Assembly (NCBI RefSeq): GCF_902705885.1
Contig: NZ_CACSIP010000012.1
Coordinates: 179,378-243,377, forward strand
From: Mycolicibacterium austroafricanum
Lineage (GTDB): Bacteria > Actinomycetota > Actinomycetes > Mycobacteriales > Mycobacteriaceae
Length of the DNA: 64,000 bases
Direction: 5' to 3'
In this document: positions 53,797-63,251 of the stretch, piece after piece
Layout of the letters: every line of letters begins with the position of its first letter
How positions within the stretch are numbered: the stretch's first letter is position 1
Made by a program: the position numbers and the translations under genes
Notes under the pieces: generated by a model
Databases searched by the model: none
What the model was told of the DNA's origin: nothing
The model's input: the letters and a program-made list of their open reading frames with translations, nothing else

Positions 53797-54681
53797 ATGA
53801 CCGAGTTGGCGGACAAGAGCGGACACCTCGACAGCCCGGTGCCCGAGGCGCTGCCGCTGGGCCCGCAGTCGCTGGTCTGGCGGTACTTCGGCGACAACCG
53901 GATGTATCTGATCGGCCCGCGGCCTGCGGTACTGCAGAACATGCTGGCCGAACTCGGCCAGGGTGTGTACGACCACTCGACGTTCTTTGCCGACACTGCC
54001 GAGCGGCTGCGGCGCACCATCCCGCCGATCTTCAACACCGTCTACGGCTCCGACGACGAGAACGCCGGCCAGCAGGTCCGCGACTTCCACCACCACGTCA
54101 AGGGTGACCTGCCCGGCCCCGACGGTGAGGTGGTCGGTCGCTACCACGCGCTGGACCCCGACACCTACTTCTGGGCGCACGCCACGTTCGTCGAGCAGGT
54201 CTACTACTTCGCCGACACGTTCGTGAAGCGGCTGACCGACGCCGAGCGGGAGCAGATCTGGCTCGAATCGAAGACGTGGTACCGCCGCTACGGCGTCAGC
54301 GACCGACCGATGCCGGCGACCTACGCCGAGTTCGTGCAGTACTGGAACCGGATCATGGACCAGGTCGTCGTCGCGCACCCCACCGCGAAGTACGGCGTCG
54401 GCTACGTCACCAAGGGATTCCCGAAGCCCAAGGCGGTGCACCCGCTGGTGTGGCGGCTGGTCGAACCCGTCTTCAACCCGCTGGCCGCGTTCCTGACCAC
54501 CGGCGGGCTGCCGCCGCGGGCGCGCGAGCTGCTGCAGCTTCCGTGGACCGACAAGCAGGAGCGCCGCTACCAGCGATTCGCTGCGCTGTGGCGGTCGCGC
54601 CCGGTGAACTGGATCTGGGACCATCTGCCGATGCGGGTGCGCTACAGCGGTTACGCGGTCAAGGGTTATGCCCGGTCCTGA
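53797..54681 (+). CDS. Oxygenase MpaB family protein (DUF2236)
   Basis: 294 residues from the ATG at 53797. [20 protein letters not shown] and the histidine-bearing [20 protein letters not shown] mark the MpaB/rubber-oxygenase (Lcp-related) DUF2236 family, which uses b-type haem or a diiron-like site to act on hydrophobic substrates. Mycobacteria hold many paralogues of unknown substrate. Its 3' end overlaps the TetR gene by 14 bases, so the regulator probably controls it. Haem supply nearby (hem genes) may be coincidental. Confidence 0.83.
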   Translation: MTELADKSGHLDSPVPEALPLGPQSLVWRYFGDNRMYLIGPRPAVLQNMLAELGQGVYDHSTFFADTAERLRRTIPPIFNTVYGSDDENAGQQVRDFHHHVKGDLPGPDGEVVGRYHALDPDTYFWAHATFVEQVYYFADTFVKRLTDAEREQIWLESKTWYRRYGVSDRPMPATYAEFVQYWNRIMDQVVVAHPTAKYGVGYVTKGFPKPKAVHPLVWRLVEPVFNPLAAFLTTGGLPPRARELLQLPWTDKQERRYQRFAALWRSRPVNWIWDHLPMRVRYSGYAVKGYARS

Positions 54682-55261
54682 CGGGGCCACCGAACAGATC
54701 CTCGACGCCGCCGTCGTCGAGTTCGAACGCCATGGCTTCCGTCGGGTCGCGCTCGACGACGTCGCGCGCCGCGCCGGCGTCAGCCGCACCACCATCTACC
54801 GGCGCTTCGCCAACAAGGACGAACTAGTCGGCGCGGTCGTCGAGCGGGAGAACGTCCGGCTGTTCGCCGACATCGCAGTCGAACTCAAAAATTCTGGGCC
54901 GCAGTCGAATTACTACGTCGAAGCGTTCACGCTGTCGATCCTGAAATTCCGCGGGCACCGGGTGCTGCACCAGGTGATCACCGACGAGCCCGGCCTGGTG
55001 CTGGAGTTGGCCGGGCGCTATCACCGCGCGGCGATCGAGCGGATGGCCGAAGCGCTGCGGACGATCTTTCCGCCGGGTTTCGCCGAGCGGATCGGCGCCG
55101 AGGCCGTCGATGAACTCGCGGACTGCATCCTGCGTTACGCCGCAATGGTGCTGCTGCTGCCCAGCACCCAACCGTTGGACACCGCCGACGACATCCGGGA
55201 ATTCGCGCGTCGGCATTTTTTGCCGAGCCTGCCTGCGGCGCTGCGGAGCGTGCCGGCCTGA
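54668..55261 (+). CDS. TetR-family regulator overlapping the MpaB-type gene
   Basis: 197 residues. HTH in residues about 15-60 ([35 protein letters not shown]). It overlaps the upstream oxygenase gene by 14 bases in another frame, so translation is coupled and autoregulation of the pair is likely. A ligand cannot be predicted. Confidence 0.87.
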   Translation: MPGPDGATEQILDAAVVEFERHGFRRVALDDVARRAGVSRTTIYRRFANKDELVGAVVERENVRLFADIAVELKNSGPQSNYYVEAFTLSILKFRGHRVLHQVITDEPGLVLELAGRYHRAAIERMAEALRTIFPPGFAERIGAEAVDELADCILRYAAMVLLLPSTQPLDTADDIREFARRHFLPSLPAALRSVPA

Positions 55262-55300
55262 GGTGTTTTGCAGATCACAGTTTTGGGCAGCCCGCACCGC

Positions 55301-55570
55301 ATGGAACAGGAATCTGAGGGCAACAGCCAGCAACTCACCGAGAAACCCGAGGTGACCGACGCGCACAAGGAAAAAGCCCGTAAGGTCGCCGAGAACAACC
55401 CCGACGACCAGCCGACCACGACCTTGCCCGGCACCGGCGGCACTGTCGCCGGCACGGCCGTCACCGACTGGGTCGACGACAACGACAAAGGCAAGGTCGA
55501 GACCAGCGCCGAAGAAGGCAACGTGCAGTACCGCAACACCGACGAGTTCCGGGAGAAACTCGAGGGTTGA
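55301..55570 (+). CDS. Small hydrophilic, probably disordered protein
   Basis: 89 residues from the ATG at 55301; a TTG at 55268 would add 11. The sequence is highly charged with no hydrophobic core (EQESEGNSQQLTEKPEVTDA, VETSAEEGNVQYRNTDEFRE) and a central Thr/Gly stretch. No family recognised; it resembles small stress or hydrophilin-like proteins in composition only. Short gaps on both sides suggest that it is real. Confidence 0.55.
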   Translation: MEQESEGNSQQLTEKPEVTDAHKEKARKVAENNPDDQPTTTLPGTGGTVAGTAVTDWVDDNDKGKVETSAEEGNVQYRNTDEFREKLEG

Positions 55571-55616
55571 CGGCGGTGGTCGCGGGCAGGCCCCGGCCTC
55601 CCTAAGCTGGATTCTC

Positions 55617-56102
55617 GTGACGCCCCTCGACCAGATCGCGCCGGCATTCGTCGACATGGCCCACTCGATCGTGTGGGCATCGGTGGCCACCGTTGATGCC
55701 GACAGCAAACCGCGTTCCCGCATCCTGCATCCGATCTGGGAATGGGACGGCACCGATCTGTTCGGGTGGGTCGCGACGGTGCCGAGTCCGGTGAAGCGGG
55801 CGCACCTGGCCGTACATCCCGACGTGTCGGTGAGCTACTGGACCACCAACCACGACACCTGCGCAGCCGACTGCCTGGTCGAGTGGTACACCGACGACGA
55901 GACCCGCACCGCGGTGTGGGAGAAGTTCGCCACCGGACCTGAACCGGTCGGGTACGACCCGGCCGTCATCCCGATGTGGAAGGACGGGCCCACGTCCGAG
56001 CAGTTCGCGGTCCTGCGGCTGGCGCCCTATCGGCTCCGGGTGATGCCGGGTGCGGTGATGACCCAGGGCGCAGGCGAAGTGCTGAGCTGGCACGCGTCAT
56101 GA
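55617..56102 (+). CDS. Pyridoxamine-5'-phosphate oxidase-fold (flavin split barrel) protein
   Basis: 161 residues from a GTG at 55617. The split-barrel fold is shown by WASVATVDADSKPRSRILHP and VSYWTTNHDTCAADCLVEWY. It may bind FMN or F420 and reduce a small substrate. It overlaps the P450 gene by four bases, an arrangement that suggests a shared pathway. True PNPOx function is unlikely. Confidence 0.82.
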   Translation: MTPLDQIAPAFVDMAHSIVWASVATVDADSKPRSRILHPIWEWDGTDLFGWVATVPSPVKRAHLAVHPDVSVSYWTTNHDTCAADCLVEWYTDDETRTAVWEKFATGPEPVGYDPAVIPMWKDGPTSEQFAVLRLAPYRLRVMPGAVMTQGAGEVLSWHAS

Positions 56103-57460
56103 CCGCGCCCCCCACCGAGGCCGGCCTGCTGCCGCTGGCTCCGAGAAACCCGCTGCCCTATCGGCAGCTTCTCAAGCTGGTCCGCGCGCTGGACACCGGT
56201 CAGCTGACCATCCGTGCCGCCGGCGGACCCGTCACCCGTATCCAAGTGGTGCCGAAATGGCTGTTCCCGCCCTTCGTGGCGGTGTTCTCGCCGGACGCCA
56301 TCCGCGATGTGATCGGCCGCAACGACGCGCTCTCCGAGCGGTGCATCGTGCACGACGAGGTGCGCGACATGGCCGGCGACAGCCTGTTCGTGCTGCCCAA
56401 CGAGTTGTGGCGGCCGCGTAAGCGAGCGTTGCAGCCGGTGTTCACCAAGCACAACGTGCGGTCGTTCGGCGGCCACATGTCACGAGCCGCCGAGGAGTTC
56501 GTGGAGGACCGGCGCGCCGGCGGTGAGGTCGACCTGGACGTGGAGTGCCGGCGCATCACGATGCAGTCGCTGGGCCGCTCGGTGCTGGGTGTCGACCTCA
56601 ACGACAGCGCCGAGGCCATCGCCGAGCACATGCACGTCGCGTCCGCCTACACCGCCGACCGGGCGCTGCGCCCGATCCGGGCGCCGCGCTGGTTGCCGAC
56701 ACCGGCGCGGCGGCGTGCCCAGTTCGCCGTCAGATCGATGCTGAAGATCACCGCCGACATGCTCCAAGCGTGCCGGGACGACCCCACCCGGGACGCCCCG
56801 CTGGTGCGCGCGCTGATGGCGGCTACGGATCCGGAAACCGGCCGGGGGCTGTCCGACGAGGACATCTGCAACGACCTGCTCATCTTCATGCTCGCCGGTC
56901 ACGACACCACTGCCACCGCGCTGACCCACGCGCTGTGGCTGCTCGGCCGCCATCCCGAGGCGCAGGACCGGGTGGTGGCCGAGGCTACCGCGGTGGGCGA
57001 CCGGCAGCTCGAACCCGACGACGTGCCCCGCCTGGGCTACACCACGCAGATCCTCCACGAGGCGCTGCGGTTGTGTCCGCCCGCCGCGGGGGTGGGCCGG
57101 ATGACGCTGCACGACATCGACGTCGCCGGCTACCGCATCGAAGCCGGCACGCTGGTCGCGGTCGGAATCTATGCGCTGCACCGCGATCCGGCGATCTGGC
57201 CGGACCCCGAGCGGTTCGACCCGGACCGGTTCAGCCCGGAGAACGTCAAAGCCCGTGACCGCTGGCACTTCCTGCCGTTCCTCGGGGGCGGCCGGCCGTG
57301 CATCGGCGAGCACTTCGCCCGACTCGAGACCACGCTGGCACTGGCGACGATCGTGCGGGCGCTGCGGATCGAGTCCCACGCCGCCGACTTCCCGGTCGAC
57401 GTGCCGTTCACCACGGTCGCTCGGGGCCCGATCCCGGCCCGGGTCACCCCGCGCGGCTGA
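56099..57460 (+). CDS. Cytochrome P450
   Basis: 453 residues from the ATG at 56099. I-helix oxygen-activation motif MLAGHDTTATAL, K-helix ExxR in HEALRLCPPAAG, and haem loop FLPFLGGGRPCIGEHFA with the iron ligand C401. General mycobacterial P450; its I-helix and GGGRPCIG loop are of the CYP102/CYP4-like class found in bacterial CYP families acting on fatty acids or steroids. Substrate unknown. Co-translated with the split-barrel gene; a ferredoxin gene is not nearby. Confidence 0.93.
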   Translation: MTAPPTEAGLLPLAPRNPLPYRQLLKLVRALDTGQLTIRAAGGPVTRIQVVPKWLFPPFVAVFSPDAIRDVIGRNDALSERCIVHDEVRDMAGDSLFVLPNELWRPRKRALQPVFTKHNVRSFGGHMSRAAEEFVEDRRAGGEVDLDVECRRITMQSLGRSVLGVDLNDSAEAIAEHMHVASAYTADRALRPIRAPRWLPTPARRRAQFAVRSMLKITADMLQACRDDPTRDAPLVRALMAATDPETGRGLSDEDICNDLLIFMLAGHDTTATALTHALWLLGRHPEAQDRVVAEATAVGDRQLEPDDVPRLGYTTQILHEALRLCPPAAGVGRMTLHDIDVAGYRIEAGTLVAVGIYALHRDPAIWPDPERFDPDRFSPENVKARDRWHFLPFLGGGRPCIGEHFARLETTLALATIVRALRIESHAADFPVDVPFTTVARGPIPARVTPRG

Positions 57461-57470
57461 GCCGTCGGGG

Positions 57471-60071
57471 CTACAGCCGCTCGATGCCCGGCACCACCCA
57501 GTCGCCTTCGAGCACCGCGTCCTGCGGGTCGTAGACACGCAGGTACACCCGGAAAGCACCATCCGGCACGGGGATCCAGTTGACACTCGGGTCCTGCGGA
57601 TCCTCCTGCGAGAAGACGATGTCGATCGAGCCGTCCTCCTGGTAGACCAGGTTGCCCGACCCGGTGCTGCTGACGGCGTAGATCTCCTGCTCGTTGGGCA
57701 CCAGGAAGCCTTCGGCGTCGTAGACGGTGATCGACCAGAACGCGTCCGCGGGCGGTTCCTGGCCGGGCTCGAAGTGCAGCTGATAGGAGTTCTTCCCGTT
57801 GAGCCGTCGCAGGTTCTCGTCCAGGAACGCCGTCGCGTAGTAGGCCTCCTCGGGTGTGTTGGCACCCAGGCCGATCTTGGCCACGCCGGCACGCAGCAGG
57901 TAGTCGGTGCCGTAGTCGCCGATCGCGGGGTCGGGCGAGGCCCAGCCGTCGTTGCGCACCGCCATGCTGTACTGCGCGATGCTCACCAGAGGGTCCAGGA
58001 GTGCTGAGACGGTACGCACGGCCGCCTGCGCCGCCCATTCGGACGCCGGGCTGAGGTTGGCATCGGAGACCTCCAGGCCCGGTCCGACACCGATGCGGAC
58101 GAGCTCGGCGAGCTTTTCCGCATCGCTGTCCGGGGGCGGGCTGGCCACCATCGCCGCACTGATCGCGTCCAGCGCCTCGATTCCGGTCGGCAGGGGCGCC
58201 GAGGTGGTCGTGTCGAAGTCCTCGATCGGGTAGGTCTGCGGACCGCCGGGCGGGGTGATGGCGTACTGCCGCATCAAGGCCACGGCCTCCTGCTGGTCGG
58301 CTTCGTCGCCGGCGAGGGTGCGGCCCAGCAGCCAGATGTCGGCGTACGGGACGACGATGACCTCCGCGTCCGGTGGGATCTCGCCTTCCGGGCCGTCCTC
58401 CCAGACGATCGCGTAACTCGCGGCCTCCGATCCCGTTGTCCGCGAGCCGATGTAGCCGACCACGTTGGTGTACGGGTCCATCAACTGGAAGACGAAGTAC
58501 CGGTCCTCCATGTCGGGATGCGACAGCACCACCGGGCCCTCGCTGAGATCGAGGTACGCCAGTGTGTAGAGGGTGTCGACGTTGGGCGCGACCACCAGGT
58601 GCTGGTCGGGGTCGATATAGCTGGTCAACGCAATCAGGGTGTTGGTTGCCGGCGCTTCGGCCTGCAGGCGTTCGGTTTCCAGTAACGGGTATCCGTAGAG
58701 GTACGCCTGGGCGGCCAGCAGTGCCGCCTCGAGCGGCCTGGGCGGCGGCGCGATGCTGACGTCGCCGGCCGAAGTGACCGCCACGTTCACGGTCACGGTG
58801 GGCGCCTGGAGTATTCCGGCCAGCCCCAGTAGCCCGTAGTAGTGCGGGGGGTTTCCGGCGGTGTCGTCGACGGTGATGGTGAATTGATCGACCACCGCGG
58901 ACCCAGCCGGAACGTCGGGCACGTAGGTGAAGTGGCCCTGGTCGTCGACGACGACGGTGCCGTGCGTAGGAGCGCCGGTCACGGAGTAGGTCAGCGGATC
59001 GCCTTCGTAGTCCGTGGCGTTGAGGTCTCCGACGACGGCCCCGTCGAGGGTCAGCTCGGTGGACGCGGTCGGGTCGGCGGCAGGGCGCTGGTTGTTCCAC
59101 TTGTACTGCGACTGGCGCACCAGCAGCCACAGTGACTCCAGGACGCGCGGGACCGGCAAGCCCGGCCCGGGCAGGTTCGTCGCGAACCGACCCAGGCCGA
59201 TCCAGGTCATGACGTCGGCGACGATGCTCTTGTAGGTCACCGGAGCCGGTTCGGCCGCGGCGGGGGAGCTCAGCGCTGCCGTGACGGCTGATTCCGAGGC
59301 GGCGCCGAGCGGCGTCTGGTGGACTTCAGCGGAGGTATCGGCGACGGATATCGCCGCGGTGCGGGTTGCAGGTCGAATGGTCTCGGTCTCCGTATCCCGG
59401 AGCCGTGCCGGCCGCCGCTCGTTCACGTCGGATCCCGCAACGGTTGCTTGCCCGGGTTGCGCAGTTGGCCGGCGCGCCGTGTCGGCGTCATCGCGTCCGT
59501 CATCGCGGGAACCGGTCGTGGTCGAGACTGCAGGTTCGTCCGGAGTTGCTGTTGTGGACGGGTCATCTTTCGCGGGCGGTTGCTCGGAATCGCCGTCATC
59601 AGCACCGGACGTCGGGGTTTCAGCGGATTCCTCGGCCGCTGCGGAATGCGGGTCCCGCCCGGAGCGATCCCTGTGGCGTTTTGCGGCCGGCTCCTCGTCG
59701 GCATCGGAGTCTGCCACTGGCGCCGCGTCGACATCGGTGTCGGATTCGTCGACCGCTGGCTGGCGCAGCCGGGCACCGGATACGGGCCCGGTTCTGCTGC
59801 GCGAGGAGGGCCCCGCGGCATCAGAGTCGCTGCCTGCAGATCTGCGTGGTCGCTCCGTCGCGGTATTACTGGTGGATGGTCGAGAAACTGCGCCCCTGCG
59901 CCCATCGGAATCGTCGCCCGGCGAGGCACTTGCAATCCCCGAGCCGCCGATCATCGCCATCGCGACACCCGCAGCCGCCACAGCAGCAGCTGCAGGCAAC
60001 CAACGTGGGGCTTCAGACGAAGGTGACAGGGCCGTGCTTACCGGTGCACTTCCGGGGGTTTCGGCGTTCAT
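57471..60071 (-). CDS. Secreted VCBS-like/DUF1254/DUF1214 multidomain protein
   Basis: 866 residues from the ATG at 60071. A signal peptide (RWLPAAAAVAAAGVAMAMIG, cleavage near ASA) is followed by about 210 residues of low-complexity acidic Ser/Thr/Asp/Glu linker, then a short globular stretch, a VCBS/cadherin-like repeat at about 340-410 (VVGDLNATDYEGDPLTYSVT, DDQGHFTYVPDVPAGSAVVD), DUF1254 at about 455-610 (AYLYGYPLLETERLQ, NVDTLYTLAYLDLSEGPVV) and DUF1214 to the end (DAFWSITVYDAEGFL). Such DUF1254/1214 pairs are secreted proteins of unknown role. The fusion to an adhesive repeat is notable. It diverges from a TetR gene. Confidence 0.86.
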   Translation of the reverse strand: MNAETPGSAPVSTALSPSSEAPRWLPAAAAVAAAGVAMAMIGGSGIASASPGDDSDGRRGAVSRPSTSNTATERPRRSAGSDSDAAGPSSRSRTGPVSGARLRQPAVDESDTDVDAAPVADSDADEEPAAKRHRDRSGRDPHSAAAEESAETPTSGADDGDSEQPPAKDDPSTTATPDEPAVSTTTGSRDDGRDDADTARRPTAQPGQATVAGSDVNERRPARLRDTETETIRPATRTAAISVADTSAEVHQTPLGAASESAVTAALSSPAAAEPAPVTYKSIVADVMTWIGLGRFATNLPGPGLPVPRVLESLWLLVRQSQYKWNNQRPAADPTASTELTLDGAVVGDLNATDYEGDPLTYSVTGAPTHGTVVVDDQGHFTYVPDVPAGSAVVDQFTITVDDTAGNPPHYYGLLGLAGILQAPTVTVNVAVTSAGDVSIAPPPRPLEAALLAAQAYLYGYPLLETERLQAEAPATNTLIALTSYIDPDQHLVVAPNVDTLYTLAYLDLSEGPVVLSHPDMEDRYFVFQLMDPYTNVVGYIGSRTTGSEAASYAIVWEDGPEGEIPPDAEVIVVPYADIWLLGRTLAGDEADQQEAVALMRQYAITPPGGPQTYPIEDFDTTTSAPLPTGIEALDAISAAMVASPPPDSDAEKLAELVRIGVGPGLEVSDANLSPASEWAAQAAVRTVSALLDPLVSIAQYSMAVRNDGWASPDPAIGDYGTDYLLRAGVAKIGLGANTPEEAYYATAFLDENLRRLNGKNSYQLHFEPGQEPPADAFWSITVYDAEGFLVPNEQEIYAVSSTGSGNLVYQEDGSIDIVFSQEDPQDPSVNWIPVPDGAFRVYLRVYDPQDAVLEGDWVVPGIERL

Positions 60072-60132
60072 CTGACTTTCTTTCCTTTGTTGCGGCGGGC
60101 ACATCTTGCGGCGCTTGGCTCAACGGAAAGTA

Positions 60133-60154
60133 TTAGACATGCATACGTGTCCAA
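60133..60154. promoter_or_regulatory. Candidate TetR operator in the divergent promoter
   Basis: ttagacatgcatacgtgtccaa is an imperfect palindrome (arms ttagacat and gtgtccaa agree at six of eight positions) in the 149-base gap between the secreted-protein gene and the TetR gene. A divergent TetR usually represses both genes through such a site. Confidence 0.45.
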
Positions 60155-60220
60155 AGGCAAGGCCTGCGATCGTGATCGCGTACCCCGCGCAGGGTGCTGG
60201 TTCGCCGAACGGGAGTAACG

Positions 60221-60889
60221 ATGGCCGGATCTGAATCCGCGCCGCAGCCGCTGCCCCGCGGTCGGCACAAGCTCAGCAAACAGGAAGTTCTCGAATCGCA
60301 ACGTGAGCGCCTGCTGATCGCGATGGAGGAACTGGTCAACGAGAACGGCTACGTGGCGACGAGCGTGCCCAAGGTGGTTCGCCGGGCACGGGTCACCGAC
60401 CGCACGTTCTACGCGCTGTTCGAGGACAAAGCTGATTGCTTCATCGCCACCTGCGAGCGACACGGTGACCAGCTGCGGGACCTACTGGCTGGCTACGTGC
60501 GCGAGATCGAAACGGCCGAGGACCCCCTCGCCGCTTTCGATGCCGGCCTGCACATGTACCTGCAGTGGTGGATGGATCGACCGGGCGGCGCGCGCGCATT
60601 CTTCGTCGACATTCTCGTCGTGGGCGATCGAGCCTTCGCGTCGCGGGATCGGCGCGCGAGTATCTTCGCCGATGCGCTGCGGCGTATCGCCGTGGTGCTC
60701 CGTAGCCGAGTGGGGGTCCAGGGCGAGCCCTGCGAGGTGGATGCGGTGGCGGCGGCAACGTTGGCCAGCGAACTCGTCGCCCGGAAGGTGCGGGCCGGGC
60801 GCATGGCCGAACTACCCCAACTACATTCCGACCTGCGCCGTGTACTCCTGCTGTTGCTGATGGCCGAGGAACCGCGGACACAGAGCTGA
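60221..60889 (+). CDS. TetR-family regulator divergent from the secreted protein
   Basis: 222 residues from the ATG at 60221 (GGGAG at 60211-60215). HTH: LVNENGYVATSVPKVVRRAR, VTDRTFYALFEDKADCFIAT. A basic leader (PRGRHKLSKQEVLESQRERL) extends before the HTH. It probably controls the large secreted-protein gene. Effector unknown. Confidence 0.87.
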   Translation: MAGSESAPQPLPRGRHKLSKQEVLESQRERLLIAMEELVNENGYVATSVPKVVRRARVTDRTFYALFEDKADCFIATCERHGDQLRDLLAGYVREIETAEDPLAAFDAGLHMYLQWWMDRPGGARAFFVDILVVGDRAFASRDRRASIFADALRRIAVVLRSRVGVQGEPCEVDAVAAATLASELVARKVRAGRMAELPQLHSDLRRVLLLLLMAEEPRTQS

Positions 60890-60912
60890 AGATTCGGACT
60901 GCCGCGCGCCTC

Positions 60913-60933
60913 CAGGCGTCAGGCGTCAGGCGT
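60913..60933. repeat. Three tandem copies of a 7-bp unit at a stop codon
   Basis: caggcgt is repeated at 60913-60919, 60920-60926 and 60927-60933. On the minus strand the first-read unit supplies the last codons and TGA of the 52-residue gene below. Short slippage repeat. Confidence 0.9.
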
Positions 60934-61084
60934 TGCCGCCACCGATCCACCATGCGACCGCGGCGAGCACCACCAGCACTGCCGCCGCGATAATCCAGGC
61001 GGTGACGCCGCCGAAGCCCGCGCCGACGCCGGCCACCCCGCCGGGATCCGCCTGGGTGATCACAGGTGCGATGAGATCAGTCAT
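60926..61084 (-). CDS. 52-residue single-helix membrane protein
   Basis: The product begins MTDLIAPVITQADPGGVAGV and has a Gly/Ala-rich middle followed by one helix (AWIIAAAVLVVLAAVAWWIG). Too small for a known family; it looks like a small membrane peptide. Its ATG is at 61084, 19 bases after the nitroreductase-like gene ends on the same strand, so it may be expressed with it. Real-gene confidence is moderate. Confidence 0.5.
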   Translation of the reverse strand: MTDLIAPVITQADPGGVAGVGAGFGGVTAWIIAAAVLVVLAAVAWWIGGGNA

Positions 61085-61103
61085 GTTCTCGTGTCGTCAG
61101 GGA

Positions 61104-61493
61104 TCAACCCCGCCGCAGCAGGACCGCCGATTCGAACGGCAGCCGGGCGAACACCGGTCGCATCATCCCGGTGACGTGAGCCGACGCCTCGTCGCGGCTC
61201 ATCACCTGCGGCTCGGTGACCGGGAAGGTCCTGCCGTAGCGGCGCATGGTGCCGCCACCGGCCGCGGTGAGGTTCTTCAGCCAGTCCCGGTCCGGTCCGT
61301 AGGTGAGCAGCACCGCCACCCCGTCGGCGGTGCTGAACACCGTCAGCGGTGTCCGGTAGTGCTTGCCGGACCGGCGGCCGATGTGTTCGAGGATTCCCAT
61401 GGTGGGCGCCCAGCCCGCCCACATGCGTTGGATCGGGTTGGTGACGTGGCGGTTGAACCGGGCCAGCCATTGCGGGAGTTGCATGAGACCCAT
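61104..61493 (-). CDS. Deazaflavin-dependent nitroreductase (Ddn-like) protein, first copy
   Basis: About 129 residues; starts at 61496 (GTG), 61493 (ATG) and 61484 (ATG) are all possible. The split-barrel F420-type family is shown by GILEHIGRRSGKHYRTPLTV and LLTYGPDRDWLKNLTAAGGG, as in Ddn and Rv-type paralogues. It would use F420H2 to reduce an acceptor. It diverges from the second copy with about 15 bases between starts. Confidence 0.85.
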   Translation of the reverse strand: MGLMQLPQWLARFNRHVTNPIQRMWAGWAPTMGILEHIGRRSGKHYRTPLTVFSTADGVAVLLTYGPDRDWLKNLTAAGGGTMRRYGRTFPVTEPQVMSRDEASAHVTGMMRPVFARLPFESAVLLRRG

Positions 61494-61507
61494 CACACTC
61501 TTTGTCC

Positions 61508-61894
61508 ATGGCGTATCTCAAGCCCCCGTGGTTCGTGGCGACCGTGTTCAACAGGTTCGCGATGGCCACCGGGGTGGGCAACAGCGAGCCCCTGACCGTC
61601 ACGAAGCGGGCCAGCGGGCAGCCACAGCAGATCCCGGTGGTGGTCCCGGAGGTCGACGGCGTGAAGTACCTGGTGTCCACCCGCGGTGAGTCGCAGTGGG
61701 TGAAGAACGTGCGCGCCGACCCACACGTCATGGTGGGCTCGGTGAAGTACCTGGCAGCAGAGGTACCGGTGGACCAGAGAGGGCCCATCCTGGCCGCGTA
61801 CAAGCCCAGGGCCGGCAGGGTGGTCGAGGGGTACTGGCGCAAGCTGCCCGAGGACGCCGATCACCCGGTGTTCGCGCTGACACCGCTTCACTGA
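61508..61894 (+). CDS. Deazaflavin-dependent nitroreductase (Ddn-like) protein, second copy
   Basis: 128 residues from the ATG at 61508. Start MAYLKPPWFVATVFNRFA and core KYLVSTRGESQWVKNVRADP are typical of the DUF385 F420-binding family. It differs from the divergent copy beside it (for example no GRRSGKHYRTP block), so it is not a recent duplication. Acceptor unknown. Confidence 0.85.
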   Translation: MAYLKPPWFVATVFNRFAMATGVGNSEPLTVTKRASGQPQQIPVVVPEVDGVKYLVSTRGESQWVKNVRADPHVMVGSVKYLAAEVPVDQRGPILAAYKPRAGRVVEGYWRKLPEDADHPVFALTPLH

Positions 61895-61946
61895 CACCAC
61901 TACACCCTGTAGTTGACCCAGGGCGCGCGGCTGGGACACTGGTGCC

Positions 61947-63251
61947 ATGAGCAGTACCGACTTGTCCGCGAAGCTGTTCGCCGACGCGTGTTCCGTGATT
62001 CCCGGCGGGGTGAACTCCCCGGTGCGGGCGTTCTCCTCGGTCGGCGGCACGCCGCGGTTCATCACCTCCGCCGCGGGCTGCTGGCTGACCGACGCCGACG
62101 GCAACCGCTACGTCGATCTGGTGTGTTCCTGGGGGCCGATGATCCTCGGCCACGCCCACCCCGCGGTCGTCGAGGCGGTGCAACGGGTGGCCGCCGACGG
62201 GCTGTCGTTCGGCGCCCCGACCCCGTCGGAGTCCGAGCTGGCACGCGAGATCATCGGCCGGGTGGCCCCGGTGGAGCTGCTGCGGCTGGTGAACTCGGGC
62301 ACCGAGGCCACCATGAGCGCGATCCGGCTGGCCCGCGGCTACACCGGCCGCGCGAAGATCGTCAAGTTCTCCGGCTGCTACCACGGCCACAGCGACGCGT
62401 TGTTGGCCGACGCGGGGTCCGGGGTCGCGACGCTGGGGCTGCCGTCGTCGCCGGGTGTGACGGGCGCCGCCGCGGCCGACACGATCGTGCTGCCGTACAA
62501 CAACATTCCCGCGCTGGAGGAGGTCTTCGACCGCTTCGGCGACGAGATCGCTTGCGTCATCACCGAAGCCAGCCCCGGGAACATGGGTGTGGTGCCGCCG
62601 CAGCCCGGGTTCAACGCCGAGCTGCGCCGGATCACCGCCGAGCACGGTTCGCTGCTCGTCGTCGACGAGGTGATGACCGGCTTCCGGGTCAGCCGATCCG
62701 GTTGGTACGGGCTGGATCCGGTCGATGCGGACCTGTTCACGTTCGGCAAGGTGATGAGCGGCGGGCTGCCCGCCGCGGCGTTCGGCGGCAAGGCCGACGT
62801 GATGGGCAGGCTGGCCCCGCTCGGGCCGGTGTACCAGGCGGGCACGCTGTCCGGGAATCCGGTCGCGATGGCGGCCGGGCTGGCCACCCTGCACGCCGCG
62901 GACGACGCCGTCTACGCCACCCTCGACGCCAACGCCGACCGGCTGGCCGGGCTGATCAGCGGCGCGCTCAACGATGCCGGTGTCGCGCACCAGATTCCGC
63001 GGGCCGGCAACATGTTCAGCCTGTTCTTCGGCGATGCGCCGGTGACGGATTTCGCCTCGGCCAAAGCCACCCAGACGTGGCGCTTCCCGGCGTTCTTCCA
63101 CGCCCTGCTCGACGCGGGCGTCTACCCTCCGCCCAGCGCCTACGAGGCCTGGTTCGTTTCGACCGCGCTCGACGACGACGCATTCGACCGGGTCGCGGCG
63201 GCACTGCCCGCTGCGGCCCGCGCTGCGGCGCAGGTTTCGGAGCCGGCATGA
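61947..63251 (+). CDS. hemL: Glutamate-1-semialdehyde 2,1-aminomutase
   Basis: 434 residues. Class III aminotransferase: [16 protein letters not shown] opening, [19 protein letters not shown], and PLP lysine K268 in [15 protein letters not shown]. It converts glutamate-1-semialdehyde, the HemA product, to 5-aminolevulinate, the HemB substrate. It is separate from the hem cluster, as in other mycobacteria. Its stop overlaps the next gene (ATGA). Confidence 0.97.
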   Translation: MSSTDLSAKLFADACSVIPGGVNSPVRAFSSVGGTPRFITSAAGCWLTDADGNRYVDLVCSWGPMILGHAHPAVVEAVQRVAADGLSFGAPTPSESELAREIIGRVAPVELLRLVNSGTEATMSAIRLARGYTGRAKIVKFSGCYHGHSDALLADAGSGVATLGLPSSPGVTGAAAADTIVLPYNNIPALEEVFDRFGDEIACVITEASPGNMGVVPPQPGFNAELRRITAEHGSLLVVDEVMTGFRVSRSGWYGLDPVDADLFTFGKVMSGGLPAAAFGGKADVMGRLAPLGPVYQAGTLSGNPVAMAAGLATLHAADDAVYATLDANADRLAGLISGALNDAGVAHQIPRAGNMFSLFFGDAPVTDFASAKATQTWRFPAFFHALLDAGVYPPPSAYEAWFVSTALDDDAFDRVAAALPAAARAAAQVSEPA

